64,000 nucleotides of DNA from Winogradskyella echinorum. Its GTDB lineage: Bacteria > Bacteroidota > Bacteroidia > Flavobacteriales > Flavobacteriaceae. The stretch lies in NCBI RefSeq assembly GCF_014297365.1, contig NZ_JACOQD010000001.1, positions 930,001-994,000 on the forward strand. Direction: 5' to 3'. A program made the position numbers and the translations under genes. The notes under the pieces were generated by a model, which saw nothing but the letters and a program-made list of their open reading frames with translations, made no database searches and was not told the DNA's origin. This document shows positions 19,650 through 29,230 of the stretch, piece after piece (position 1 is the first letter of the stretch; each line of letters opens with the position of its first letter).

Positions 19650-20424
19650 TGGTTTTGATATAGCTTCTGTAGAATACGATTCTGCATTTACCTTTTCTAA
19701 CATTGGTAAAGCACAGCGTCGTATGGTATATAAATATCTAAATCCTCTTCTTAATCAAAAAGAGAAGCTTTCTATTTTAGAGCTCAATTGTGGAACTGGA
19801 GAAGATGCTATTCAATTTGCCAAATTAGGGCATCATATCTTAGCTACAGACATTTCTGAAGGTATGATTAAAGTGGCAAAAGCAAAGACACATTCAAAAA
19901 ACTTGAGTTTTAAAATTCAAGATATTAATACCATTGATGAAACCTCTTTTAACAGAAAGTTTGACCTTATATTTTCAAATTTTGGTGGTTTAAACTGCTT
20001 GTCTCAAATTGAATTAAAGACATTTTTTTATTCAGCTTCGCAATTACTTCACGCTAATGGTAAAATTATTTTAGTAATTATGCCTAAGCATTGCCTTTGG
20101 GAACAAACTTACTATACGCTAAAAGGTGATTTAAAAAATGCCAAAAGAAGAAACACATCAGGACGTGTATTTGCCAATGTTGACGGTGTTAATGTAGAAA
20201 CTTGGTATCATAATCCTAACGACATTATAGATTTAGCGAAATCACATTTCAATACTGTAAAGGTGAAACCAATAGGATTATCAATTCCTCCGTCTTATCT
20301 TGAAAATTCATTTTTATCAAAACAACCAATAATATCCGTTTTTAAAGCATTAGATAATACATTTACTAGCGCTTTTTGGGCTAAATATGCAGATCATTAT
20401 TTAATAGAACTGACAAAAAAATAA
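19642..20424 (+). CDS. Class I SAM-dependent methyltransferase
   Basis: 260 residues. The SAM-binding motif I is ILELNCGTGEDAIQFAKLG near residue 49, followed by ATDISEGMIKVAKAK (motif II acidic residue) and FDLIFSNFGGLNCL (motif IV). It is a methyltransferase or an enzyme of that fold acting on a small molecule. It overlaps the upstream radical SAM gene by 8 bases and ends 3 bases before the next radical SAM gene. The alternation radical SAM-methyltransferase is repeated in this operon. Substrate unknown. Confidence 0.85.
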   Translation: MVNGFDIASVEYDSAFTFSNIGKAQRRMVYKYLNPLLNQKEKLSILELNCGTGEDAIQFAKLGHHILATDISEGMIKVAKAKTHSKNLSFKIQDINTIDETSFNRKFDLIFSNFGGLNCLSQIELKTFFYSASQLLHANGKIILVIMPKHCLWEQTYYTLKGDLKNAKRRNTSGRVFANVDGVNVETWYHNPNDIIDLAKSHFNTVKVKPIGLSIPPSYLENSFLSKQPIISVFKALDNTFTSAFWAKYADHYLIELTKK

Positions 20425-20427
20425 CTA

Positions 20428-21816
20428 ATGAGCATTGTACTTACACATGCATATTATCTGTACGAAGATGCCAAAGAACAGGCTGTAATGAAGCCTTATG
20501 CTCCGCTAGGTTTACTTTATATTTCTGGTTATTTAAATGAAAATAACGTAGAAAATCATCTCTATGATTCTACATTTTATTCAAAAGAAGAACAACTGAT
20601 TTTTATAGAAGAAAAACAACCCAAAGTTGTTGCTATTTATACCAACTTAATGACAAAAATTAATGTTATTAAACTGGTTAAAATTCTAAAAACAGAAAAG
20701 AAATACGGTTTCCCAAAACTGATTTTAGGTGGTCCAGATATTACTTACAATTGTGAAAACTATCTCAATACTGGAGTAGATTTTCTAATCATTGGCGAAG
20801 GAGAACAAACGACTTTAGAGCTCTATAATGCTATTAAAGAAAATAACGATTTTAGCAAAATTACAGGTATTGCATATTTAGAAAATGGCAGCGTTGTAAA
20901 AACACCACCTAGAATTAAAATGAAAGATCTTTCGGAATTGCCTTTGCCTAATAGAGCTGCAATTCCGGTAGATAAATATTTAAGTACATGGAAAACGCAT
21001 CATGGTAAAAGTTCAATGACAATTAGCACTCAAAGAGGTTGTCCTTATACTTGTAAATGGTGCAGCACAGCAGTTTATGGACAAAGCTACAGAAGACGAC
21101 CTGCAAAAATGGTTGCCGCTGAAATGTTGATGTTAAAACAAACCTATAATACGGATAGCATTTGGTTTGTAGATGATGTTTTTACCGTAAGTCATAAGTG
21201 GATAAAAGAATTCCATGAGGAAGTCTTAAAACAAAATGCAACTATTCCTTTTGAATGCATTACAAGAGCAGAGCGTTTAACTGATGAAGTTTTACAACTA
21301 TTAAAAGAAGCTGGATGTTTCAGAATTTGGATTGGAGCAGAAAGTGGATCTCAAAAAATTATCGATGCTATGGATAGACGTGTCGATGTTGATGTTGTAA
21401 AATCTGCCATTAAGAAAACCAACGAAATTGGTATGGAAACTGGCACCTTTATAATGGTTGGCTATCCTGGTGAAGATGAACAAGATATTAATGAAACCAT
21501 TACCTATCTAAAGGCAGCAAATCCAACACATTTTACAATTACTGTGGCTTATCCTATAAAAGGTACATCTCTTTATAATGAAATTGAAGACCAAATAACT
21601 GTTAAACCAAACTGGGACACCTCAACAGATAGAGATATTGACTTTACCAGAACCTATTCTCGTAAATTTTATGATTATGCGGTGAGGCGAATTGTGAATG
21701 AGGTGAATTTTAATAAAGAAATTCTAAAAGGGAGAAACAAAAATTTATTGACCTCTTTTAAGTTAAAAACAAAATCTATTATAGCACAAACTGGGATGAA
21801 ATTATATAAAGGATAA
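20428..21816 (+). CDS. B12-binding-domain radical SAM protein (2 of 3)
   Basis: 462 residues with the same architecture as its upstream paralogue: B12-type Rossmann domain (KPYAPLGLLYISGYLNENNV, LILGGPDITYN, DFLIIGEGEQTTLELY), then the radical SAM core with STQRGCPYTCKWCSTAVYG, SIWFVDDVFTVSH and FRIWIGAESGSQ. No DxHxxG motif was found. It shares its stop/start base with the following methyltransferase gene. Paralogy with the neighbour suggests successive steps on one molecule; this is inference. Confidence 0.88.
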   Translation: MSIVLTHAYYLYEDAKEQAVMKPYAPLGLLYISGYLNENNVENHLYDSTFYSKEEQLIFIEEKQPKVVAIYTNLMTKINVIKLVKILKTEKKYGFPKLILGGPDITYNCENYLNTGVDFLIIGEGEQTTLELYNAIKENNDFSKITGIAYLENGSVVKTPPRIKMKDLSELPLPNRAAIPVDKYLSTWKTHHGKSSMTISTQRGCPYTCKWCSTAVYGQSYRRRPAKMVAAEMLMLKQTYNTDSIWFVDDVFTVSHKWIKEFHEEVLKQNATIPFECITRAERLTDEVLQLLKEAGCFRIWIGAESGSQKIIDAMDRRVDVDVVKSAIKKTNEIGMETGTFIMVGYPGEDEQDINETITYLKAANPTHFTITVAYPIKGTSLYNEIEDQITVKPNWDTSTDRDIDFTRTYSRKFYDYAVRRIVNEVNFNKEILKGRNKNLLTSFKLKTKSIIAQTGMKLYKG

Positions 21817-22562
21817 TGGATTTCAGTCAATTACATATAAAAAACAATGTTGTATATATCACTGAAGAGACTAACTCTTTTTCAGATGTTTACATCGCTG
21901 TTAGACAAAAGGAACAGCGTATTCTTACAGATAAAGAAGTTGCATTATTGCCAAAATTAAAGCGAAACGAGTGGGAATTTAGAGTTAAATCTACTGAACG
22001 ATTTATAAATTATATAGATTCAAAAAAAGAAGCTCTAAACATACTCGATGTTGGCTGTGGAAATGGTTGGTTTACTAATGCAATCTCTAATGTATCTGAA
22101 AAAAATAAAGTTATTGGGTTAGATGTTAATAGAAATGAATTAGAACAAGCAGCTCGTGTTTTTAAAAGACAAAACTTACAGTATGTTTATTGTGATATTT
22201 TTAAAAAAGAATCTGGCTTTAAACAGCAGTTCGATATTATTACCCTAAACAGTTGTGTTCAATATTTTCCAGATTTTAGGAAGTTAATTTCAACTTTAAA
22301 AATGTTTTTAAAACCTAATGGAGAAATTCATATCATAGATAGTCCATTTTATAAGGCATCACAAATTACTGAAGCCAAACAAAGAACATTAAATTACTAT
22401 AATAAACTTGGTTTCCCAGAAATGGCATCACACTATTTTCATCACTCGATTGATAACCTTGATGAATTTGAACATTTATACACTAATAAACACAAACTAT
22501 TAAATAAAATTTTGAATAAAAAGGACTCACCTTTTCCTTGGATACGCTTTATAAAACAATAA
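21816..22562 (+). CDS. Class I SAM-dependent methyltransferase
   Basis: 248 residues. The SAM-binding core begins at LNILDVGCGNGWFTNAIS near residue 74, with VIGLDVNRNELEQAARV and FDIITLNSCVQYFPDF. The first 60 residues form a lead domain (ERFINYIDSKKE just before the core). Start and upstream stop overlap as taATG, so translation is probably coupled to the radical SAM gene before it. No substrate can be named. Confidence 0.85.
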   Translation: MDFSQLHIKNNVVYITEETNSFSDVYIAVRQKEQRILTDKEVALLPKLKRNEWEFRVKSTERFINYIDSKKEALNILDVGCGNGWFTNAISNVSEKNKVIGLDVNRNELEQAARVFKRQNLQYVYCDIFKKESGFKQQFDIITLNSCVQYFPDFRKLISTLKMFLKPNGEIHIIDSPFYKASQITEAKQRTLNYYNKLGFPEMASHYFHHSIDNLDEFEHLYTNKHKLLNKILNKKDSPFPWIRFIKQ

Positions 22563-22566
22563 TCAT

Positions 22567-24006
22567 TTGAATTTAAAAACGAACAATATAATATCTCCTT
22601 ATATGGTACTAACCTTAGTACCTTTTCTATTATTGATGTTTACTAGAGCTTTAGGTTTTGATGGTCTATATGGACAAGATTCTTACGAATATTTAAGATA
22701 CTCTAATGCGCTATATAATGCGTTAAATGGTGGTGAATCTGCGGGCGATTATTTTTGGCCATTGTACTACCCTTTATTTGGAGCAATTGCAAATTTTGTG
22801 TTTGGAAATATAACCATAACATTAAGTTCTATAACCCTTATTGCCTCAATAATTAGCTCAATTTATCTTTTTAAAATCATAAGACTCCTCTATGACAATA
22901 CAGAATATGCACTTCATTTTATTATTCTGTTTTTTATTTTATCTCCTTCCATCTTTGTTTTTGGCGTGGTTATAATGTCAGATCTATTATCCACTTGTTT
23001 TATAATTTTAGCAATCTATCATGCCTTAAAATTTAATAAACAAAGTGTAACTAGGAGTTTATATTATGCAGCTGTATTTGCGCTATCAGCAATTATGACA
23101 CGTTATGCAAGTTTTGTTGTTCTCGTTCCTTTTGGGTTTTTAATACTTTTTAAATTATTAAAACATAAACGTCAACTTGTACATCTTCTTCCTATTTTAA
23201 TCATCTTAGGTATATTAAGTATTCCTCATTTTTATATTAGAAGTGATAATGTTTCTGGATTTTTAAATCACGATTGGCTGCAGCAATGGTCGTTTTTAAA
23301 CTTTTTTAAGTCAGAATTTAATACCGTTGATGGCACATCTTATAACAAGTTACCCAACATTTTCTATGCCTTTTACAATGCCTATCATCCAAAATTTTTA
23401 ATTATTGGTATTGTATTATTAGCTGCCATAGCTTTTAAAAAATTGAAATTTAAACCAAATAAAACAATACTGATTTCGTACCTATTATACAGTTTGTTTT
23501 TAGCTGGAATTCCTTTTCAGAACTCTCGTTTTTTAGTTCTAAATTTTGGTTTAATTTTAATTTTATTATTTCCTGTTTTTCAGTCTTTACTCCATAAATT
23601 CTCAGCACGAAAAAAAATTAGAAATAGTACTTTTCTATTTATTTTATTAATTCAAATTACACTTTGCATTTACGTTTTTCGACCTTTTTATCATAGAAAT
23701 CAATTAGAAAAACGAATTGTAACTCTAATGAAACCTTACCAAAACAAAACACTTTACAGTTTTGATATTGATATTGCCTTAAAAGGCAGAGCATTAAATT
23801 TTGACTACAAAAACATGTGGATTGAACGCTATAGTAACTTTAACTCTAATGCTATGGTTTTGTTTAATCCTAATAAATTTAGGATTCAGTGGAAAGATAA
23901 AAACCCAATGCTAAATTGGAAAAACATGGAAGATAACTATAGATTAAAATTAATAAAAGAAGGTCCAGAAGGTTGGAAGCTTTATGAACTAAAAAACAAG
24001 AATTAA
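22567..24006 (+). CDS. Polytopic membrane glycosyltransferase-like protein (GT39/GT-C type)
   Basis: 479 residues with about 10-11 membrane helices. The first periplasmic loop carries GLYGQDSYEYLRYSNALYN. The acidic residues after the first helix match the catalytic Asp region of GT-C enzymes (PMT/ArnT-like), which move sugars from polyprenyl-phosphate donors on the outer face of the inner membrane. The C-terminal about 100 residues are soluble. The start is probably TTG at 22567; the first ATG would be at codon 13. It lies 4 bases after the methyltransferase gene. Confidence 0.7.
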   Translation: MNLKTNNIISPYMVLTLVPFLLLMFTRALGFDGLYGQDSYEYLRYSNALYNALNGGESAGDYFWPLYYPLFGAIANFVFGNITITLSSITLIASIISSIYLFKIIRLLYDNTEYALHFIILFFILSPSIFVFGVVIMSDLLSTCFIILAIYHALKFNKQSVTRSLYYAAVFALSAIMTRYASFVVLVPFGFLILFKLLKHKRQLVHLLPILIILGILSIPHFYIRSDNVSGFLNHDWLQQWSFLNFFKSEFNTVDGTSYNKLPNIFYAFYNAYHPKFLIIGIVLLAAIAFKKLKFKPNKTILISYLLYSLFLAGIPFQNSRFLVLNFGLILILLFPVFQSLLHKFSARKKIRNSTFLFILLIQITLCIYVFRPFYHRNQLEKRIVTLMKPYQNKTLYSFDIDIALKGRALNFDYKNMWIERYSNFNSNAMVLFNPNKFRIQWKDKNPMLNWKNMEDNYRLKLIKEGPEGWKLYELKNKN

Positions 24007-24023
24007 ATAAGTTACAAACAGCA

Positions 24024-25073
24024 TTGAAATCGAAAATTACACATATCGTTTTTTTAACTCCAGGCTTTGCAGAATCTAAAACTGATAGCACTACAATACC
24101 AGCGCTACAAGTGTATCTAAAAAGTCTAAAAGCTACGCTACCAAATACTAAAATGAGTTTATTAGCATTTCAATTTCCATTTTCTAATAACACTTATCAT
24201 TGGAATGGTATAGATGTTATTCCGCTAAATGGTAAAAACAAACATTTAAAAAAACTCTTAATCTGGCGAAAAGCCATGCGGACTCTTTTAAAACTTCATA
24301 TAGAAAATCCTATAACAGTTATACATAGTTTTTGGATTGGAGAATGTTCTCTAATTGGTTCTAAATTCTCAAAAAAGCATAATATTAAGCATATTTCTAC
24401 AGTGATGGGACAAGATGCCAATCTTGGCAATAAATATGTAAAAGCCTTAATGAAAACTAATGTAGAAATTGTGACACTTTCTGAAAATCATAAGGCAACA
24501 TTGTTTAATAATTATAAGTTACAATCTAAGATTATTCCTTGGGAATTAGACACCACATCTTTTCCAGTTATACAAGAAAGTACCATTGATATTTTGGGTG
24601 TTGGTTCATTAAATGAGGTTAAAAACTATTCACTTTTTGTTAAAATTATTGCCGATTTAGCTAAAACAAATCCCAATCTTAAAGTTGAAATCATTGGAGA
24701 AGGAACCATGCGTGCTGCCCTAGAGAAACAAATTGAAACGTTAGAGCTAAATGCCATTATTAACCTTACTGGTAAACTACCAAGACAAGACGTTCTTAAA
24801 AAAATGGCACAAGCAAAAGTTTTATTGCATACTAGTACTTATGAGTCTTTTGGGTTTGTGTTTTTAGAAGCTTTACACTCAGGCTTGCAGGTTGTTTCTT
24901 TTAATGTTGGTATCGCAGAACCCTTGCCCGAATGGAAAATTTGCACCTCAAACAAAGAGATGTTAGGGACTTTAAAATCCTTTTTCAATGAACCAATAAA
25001 TGATAAAAAACGTGTTTACTTAACCGAGAAGAACAATTGTATTCAATCCTATTTAAAACTGTATAATGAATAG
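24024..25073 (+). CDS. GT4-type glycosyltransferase
   Basis: 349 residues. The C-terminal half has glycosyltransferase family 4 signatures: ILGVGSLNEVKNYSLFVKI near residue 193, LKVEIIGEGTMRAALEKQI, NLTGKLPRQDVLKKMAQAK, and the donor-binding STYESFGFVFLEALHSGLQV with the conserved E-x7-E. It would add a sugar from a nucleotide donor in the cytoplasm. The start codon is TTG at 24024. Its 3' end overlaps the flippase gene by 8 bases. Donor and acceptor unknown. Confidence 0.85.
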   Translation: MKSKITHIVFLTPGFAESKTDSTTIPALQVYLKSLKATLPNTKMSLLAFQFPFSNNTYHWNGIDVIPLNGKNKHLKKLLIWRKAMRTLLKLHIENPITVIHSFWIGECSLIGSKFSKKHNIKHISTVMGQDANLGNKYVKALMKTNVEIVTLSENHKATLFNNYKLQSKIIPWELDTTSFPVIQESTIDILGVGSLNEVKNYSLFVKIIADLAKTNPNLKVEIIGEGTMRAALEKQIETLELNAIINLTGKLPRQDVLKKMAQAKVLLHTSTYESFGFVFLEALHSGLQVVSFNVGIAEPLPEWKICTSNKEMLGTLKSFFNEPINDKKRVYLTEKNNCIQSYLKLYNE

Positions 25074-26202
25074 ATTATTACTAATAGGAATAAATACAAT
25101 ACGAGGATTTTCTGGCCCTGTGTTCAATTTTTTAATTGCTCTTTTTGCTATTAAATATTATGGAAAAGAAGATTGGGGAACGATGATTAACGTTTTATTA
25201 TCCGTCTTTTTAATTGTGTTTATTATTAGTTGGGGAAACAAAGATTATTTAATTAGAAAATATAGTCAACAACCCTCTAAAGTCTATAACGCTTTTTATT
25301 CTAATTTTTTTAGCAGAAGCCTTTTATTACCTTTAGCATTATTACTATTATTATTTTTTCCATTAAACATTGCTTGTTGGAGTATTATCCTAGTAGTACT
25401 TATGCATTCGTATAACGCCTTAGAAAGTTTGGTGATATACCATCAAAAATTTGGTGCACAGTTTATAGCAGAATTAATTGCTTTCTCACTAATTTTAAGT
25501 AGTATTTTTTACTTTAAAAGTTTTAGCTTAGAAACATTTTTAAAGCTGTATTGTATCACTTTTTTATTTAAGTTTTTATGGGTAATTATTGCTCTAAAGT
25601 TATGGAACGAGGATTTTTATTTTAAAATTTCATCCATCGAATTTAAAGCTTCATTTTGGTTTTTCATGCTTGGTTTGAGTGGTTGGGTTGCTTCAAAAAT
25701 TGACTTGTATATCGTTAATTTTACAATGACAAAAGCTCAAATTTCAGAATACCAAATTGCAATTACGGCTTTCTTATTAATTCAATCATTATCCTACTTA
25801 ATTATTTTACCTTTTAATAAGCATTTGTATAGACTTCCTGCAAAATCAATTGCTGAAATTAAAAGAATGTTGGCTTTAATTTCATTTCCGATAGTAGCCA
25901 TATGTACTTTTGCTCTATGGCTTATTTTAGAAAAAATAGCACTTCTAAACTTACCTATTAAATTTTATATCTTAGGTGGTTTAGCTTCAATTCCTACTTA
26001 TTTTTTTATTGTAGATATTATAATGTATTACAGAAATAAAAAAGAAAGTTCTATTCTAAAAATCAATTTTATAAACGCTATATTAAACTTAATTCTTACG
26101 TATATCTTAATTCAAGAAATGGGAATAATGGGAGCTATAATAAGCGTGTTTATAAACCAATGTAGCTTTTTGTGTTTTTATAAATTAAAGTTAATTAAAT
26201 GA
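25066..26202 (+). CDS. Polysaccharide/lipid-linked flippase, Wzx/MATE-like
   Basis: 378 residues, almost entirely hydrophobic, with about 11-12 membrane helices. It is an oligosaccharide flippase-type protein (MVIN/Wzx superfamily): GFSGPVFNFLIALFAIKYYG at the N-terminus and SGWVASKIDLYIVNFTMTKA near residue 205. It would turn a lipid-linked product across the inner membrane. Together with the GT-C and GT4 proteins it suggests that the cluster's product is exported. It overlaps the next gene by 4 bases. It is a little short for Wzx (usually about 420-480). Confidence 0.75.
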   Translation: MNRLLLIGINTIRGFSGPVFNFLIALFAIKYYGKEDWGTMINVLLSVFLIVFIISWGNKDYLIRKYSQQPSKVYNAFYSNFFSRSLLLPLALLLLLFFPLNIACWSIILVVLMHSYNALESLVIYHQKFGAQFIAELIAFSLILSSIFYFKSFSLETFLKLYCITFLFKFLWVIIALKLWNEDFYFKISSIEFKASFWFFMLGLSGWVASKIDLYIVNFTMTKAQISEYQIAITAFLLIQSLSYLIILPFNKHLYRLPAKSIAEIKRMLALISFPIVAICTFALWLILEKIALLNLPIKFYILGGLASIPTYFFIVDIIMYYRNKKESSILKINFINAILNLILTYILIQEMGIMGAIISVFINQCSFLCFYKLKLIK

Positions 26203-27026
26203 AAATACTCCATCCAAATAATGATCAATATTGTTCACTAGATGAATTGAAAAACTATTACTCTAATGGTTATTATTCCATTATATCGGATGACGAAAAA
26301 GAAAAATTAAATTATTTTTTGAATGCCTTTCAAGATTACAGAAAAACGAAAAATCTAATAATTACAGATAACACTTTGTATAAAAATCTTCCGTTTTCTA
26401 TACATACAACTGAATGGAAAGAGAGGCAAAAAGATGTAAAAATAATTGATGCAACCATCGGCAACAAACAAAATTTAGAGATTCTAGATGTTGGTTCTTG
26501 GAATGGGTGGTTATGTAATTACCTTACAAAAAAAGGCCATAACCTAACTGGAATTAATTTTTTTGATGACGCGTTTGATGGCTTAAAAACTAACATCCAT
26601 TACAATACAAAATTCACATTATTGCAAATGCAAGCTGATGAATTATATAGAATTGAAAAGAAATTTGACCTCATTATCTTTAATAGAAATTGGGCATTCT
26701 TTCAAAATCATGACACTGTATTTAATGATGCAAAAAAATTATTAAGTACTAATGGTCTAATCATTTTTACAGGATTAGCTATTTACAAAAATCCAACTTT
26801 AATTAAGCAACATTTTGAATCAAAAAATTTAGAGTTTAAAAAACGTTATAATATTCCTTTATTCTATAATCAATCTAAAGGGTTTTTAGATTATAAAGAT
26901 AAAAAATGGTTAAAAAAAAGTGATATAAAACTCAATCCTTATAATCGGTTAAAAAATATTTTAAAGCATTATTTTCCTAAAAGACCTAAAATTTATTTTG
27001 GGATATACTTTAACTCAAATCTTTAA
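26199..27026 (+). CDS. Class I SAM-dependent methyltransferase
   Basis: 275 residues. An N-terminal about 90-residue lead region precedes the SAM motif NLEILDVGSWNGWLCNYLTK. Here GSWNG replaces the usual GCGxG, then GINFFDDAFDGL and FDLIIFNRNWAFFQNHD follow. The C-terminus is strongly basic (KHYFPKRPKIYF). The fold call is good, but the altered motif I means catalysis is not certain. The coding stretch is visibly more A/T-rich than the radical SAM genes. Confidence 0.7.
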   Translation: MKILHPNNDQYCSLDELKNYYSNGYYSIISDDEKEKLNYFLNAFQDYRKTKNLIITDNTLYKNLPFSIHTTEWKERQKDVKIIDATIGNKQNLEILDVGSWNGWLCNYLTKKGHNLTGINFFDDAFDGLKTNIHYNTKFTLLQMQADELYRIEKKFDLIIFNRNWAFFQNHDTVFNDAKKLLSTNGLIIFTGLAIYKNPTLIKQHFESKNLEFKKRYNIPLFYNQSKGFLDYKDKKWLKKSDIKLNPYNRLKNILKHYFPKRPKIYFGIYFNSNL

Positions 27027-27035
27027 TTAGACTAT

Positions 27036-27710
27036 ATGCTACAATTCATTAAATCATATAAAAGTCTGCTTTTTTACCGAAAACTAATTGGTAAAAACAA
27101 CCTATGTTTTGATGTTGGAGCAAATCTAGGAATTAAGAGTAAATTATTTTTATCCTTAGGAGCTAAAGTTATAGCCTTTGAGCCTCAAACTAAATGCCAT
27201 GAAGCATTACAAAAAATAACACACCGCAATTTTAAATTAAATAAAATAGCAATTGGGTCTAAAAAAGGTGAATTAGATTTACACGTAGGTAACCATATTG
27301 AAATAGCAACATTATCTAATAAATTTAAAACCTATTTTACTTCCGAAAATAGCTATTGGGATAAAAAAGAGACCGTTAAAGTTGTAACTTTAAATTCGCA
27401 AATCGAAAAGTATGGAATTCCGGATTTCTGCAAAATTGATGCAGAAGGCTACGAATACGAGATTTTAATAAATCTAAATTATAAGATTCCAATTATTGAA
27501 TTTGAGTTTACTGGTGGATTTATAGAGGAAACAATACTATGCATATCTAAGATACAAAATTTAGGAGTTTATACTTTTAACTATGTACTCAATGAAAAAA
27601 TAAAAATGAGCTCCAAAAAATGGATGTCAGCTAAAGAAATAACAACACAACTTAATGCAATGAACATTAAAAATCTTCATGGCAATATTTTTGCAAAATT
27701 GAATAATTAA
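27036..27710 (+). CDS. FkbM-family methyltransferase
   Basis: 224 residues: NLCFDVGANLGIKSKLFLSL near residue 22 (motif I of FkbM enzymes), KVIAFEPQTKCHEAL, the KGELDLHVG turn, and FCKIDAEGYEYEIL near residue 140, a hallmark of the family. FkbM enzymes O-methylate sugars and polyketides. It starts 9 bases after the previous methyltransferase and overlaps the third radical SAM gene by 1 base. Confidence 0.85.
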   Translation: MLQFIKSYKSLLFYRKLIGKNNLCFDVGANLGIKSKLFLSLGAKVIAFEPQTKCHEALQKITHRNFKLNKIAIGSKKGELDLHVGNHIEIATLSNKFKTYFTSENSYWDKKETVKVVTLNSQIEKYGIPDFCKIDAEGYEYEILINLNYKIPIIEFEFTGGFIEETILCISKIQNLGVYTFNYVLNEKIKMSSKKWMSAKEITTQLNAMNIKNLHGNIFAKLNN

Positions 27711-29230
27711 TGGCCAATAAAATCATCATTTTCAATCCTAAAAGTGCAAACGGTAAACATAGAATACCCAATTCTATTTTACAAGTTGGTGCCTCTATAC
27801 ATGGCAAATACGATTATGTATTTGTAGATGGTAATTTAGAAAAAGACCCATGGCAAACCATCTCTAATTATTTTAATACAGGCGAGTTTAAATACTTTTG
27901 TTCTACTGTGATGCCAGGACCTCAACTGAAACAAGCTATTCCATTTACAAAAAAAATAAAAGATAACTATACAAATGCAATAACCATTTGGGGTGGTTAT
28001 TTTGCTTCAAATCAGTATAAGGTTTCTATAGAAGCACCTTATGTAGATTTTATTGTTAATGGCCCAGGAGACGTTACGTTTCCTCATTTATTAGACACCT
28101 TAGAAACAGGTAATTTAGAAGAATTAACAAACATTATGAATCTAATTTATTTAGAAGCTGATGGCACCATTATACGTACCAAAAAAGAAAAACTTCTAGA
28201 ACAAGATAGTCTGCCTAAGCTACCTTATAAACATCTCAACTCATTTTACGATTTAGAAGGTTATTTAAGCCGCACATTTTTAGGTAATAAAACGCTTTCT
28301 TATCATTCTAGTTTAGGTTGTCCATTTACCTGTTCATTTTGTGCAGTGGTGCCTATTTATGATGGGCGTTGGAAAGCTAAATCAGCCAAAACAGTTTACA
28401 ATGATGTCAAATACTTTAAAGACAACTATGGCATAGATGCTATAGAGTTTCATGACAACAACTTCTTTACATCAAGAAAACGCGTTGTTGCTTTTTCCGA
28501 ACTAATAAAAAACGACGGAATAACTTGGTGGGGCGAAGGTCGTATAGATACTATTAATAAGTACTCGGATGACGACCTAAAACTAATGAAAGAAGCCGGT
28601 TGTAAAATGATTTTTCTCGGTGCAGAAACTGGAAACGACGAGATCCTTAAACAAATGAATAAAGGAGGTACGCAGACAGGGCAAGGGATAAAAGATTTTG
28701 CAGCGCGTTTATATCCAATTGGTATTATTCCTGAGTTTTCTTTTGTATTAGGAATGCCAGCAGATACACCAGAACAAGTGATGGCACAAATTGAGTGGGA
28801 CATCAAGTTTATAAAAGAAATAAAGGAGATAAATCCAAATGCTGAAATCATTATTTATTTATACAGTCCTGTAGCCACGGAAGGTTCAGAGCTTTATGAG
28901 CAAATTCAAAAGGCGGGTTTTAGTTTTCCTAAAAAATTAGATGATTGGTTAGATCCTGCTTGGGAAAATTTCGATTTACGAAAAAATCCATTAACACCAT
29001 GGCTAACACCAAAAATGGTAGATCGCATTATGAATTTTGAAACGGTATTAAATGGTTATTACCCAACAGCTTCAGATTTTAGAATTAAAGGGGTTAAGAA
29101 AAAATTACTAAGAGTCATCTCTAAAATACGCTATAAATCAGGAATTTACAAATACCCTTATGAGATTAAAGCATTACATAAAATTTGGAAATATAGACAA
29201 CCAGAAATTGAAGGATTTTATTCAGAATGA
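27710..29230 (+). CDS. B12-binding-domain radical SAM protein (3 of 3)
   Basis: 506 residues. The N-terminal part (IIFNPKSANGKHRIPNSILQ, ITIWGGYFASNQY, DFIVNGPGDVTFPHLL) is a diverged B12-type domain without DxHxxG. The radical SAM core has SSLGCPFTCSFCAVVPIYDG near residue 200, IEFHDNNFFTSRKR and CKMIFLGAETGNDEIL. It differs more from the other two than they do from each other. It overlaps the next methyltransferase gene by 4 bases. Substrate unknown. Confidence 0.88.
   Translation: MANKIIIFNPKSANGKHRIPNSILQVGASIHGKYDYVFVDGNLEKDPWQTISNYFNTGEFKYFCSTVMPGPQLKQAIPFTKKIKDNYTNAITIWGGYFASNQYKVSIEAPYVDFIVNGPGDVTFPHLLDTLETGNLEELTNIMNLIYLEADGTIIRTKKEKLLEQDSLPKLPYKHLNSFYDLEGYLSRTFLGNKTLSYHSSLGCPFTCSFCAVVPIYDGRWKAKSAKTVYNDVKYFKDNYGIDAIEFHDNNFFTSRKRVVAFSELIKNDGITWWGEGRIDTINKYSDDDLKLMKEAGCKMIFLGAETGNDEILKQMNKGGTQTGQGIKDFAARLYPIGIIPEFSFVLGMPADTPEQVMAQIEWDIKFIKEIKEINPNAEIIIYLYSPVATEGSELYEQIQKAGFSFPKKLDDWLDPAWENFDLRKNPLTPWLTPKMVDRIMNFETVLNGYYPTASDFRIKGVKKKLLRVISKIRYKSGIYKYPYEIKALHKIWKYRQPEIEGFYSE

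Noticed and set aside
28450-28851. Minus-strand frame of 133 codons within the third radical SAM gene
   Set aside because: Antisense shadow; the plus strand encodes the radical SAM core.
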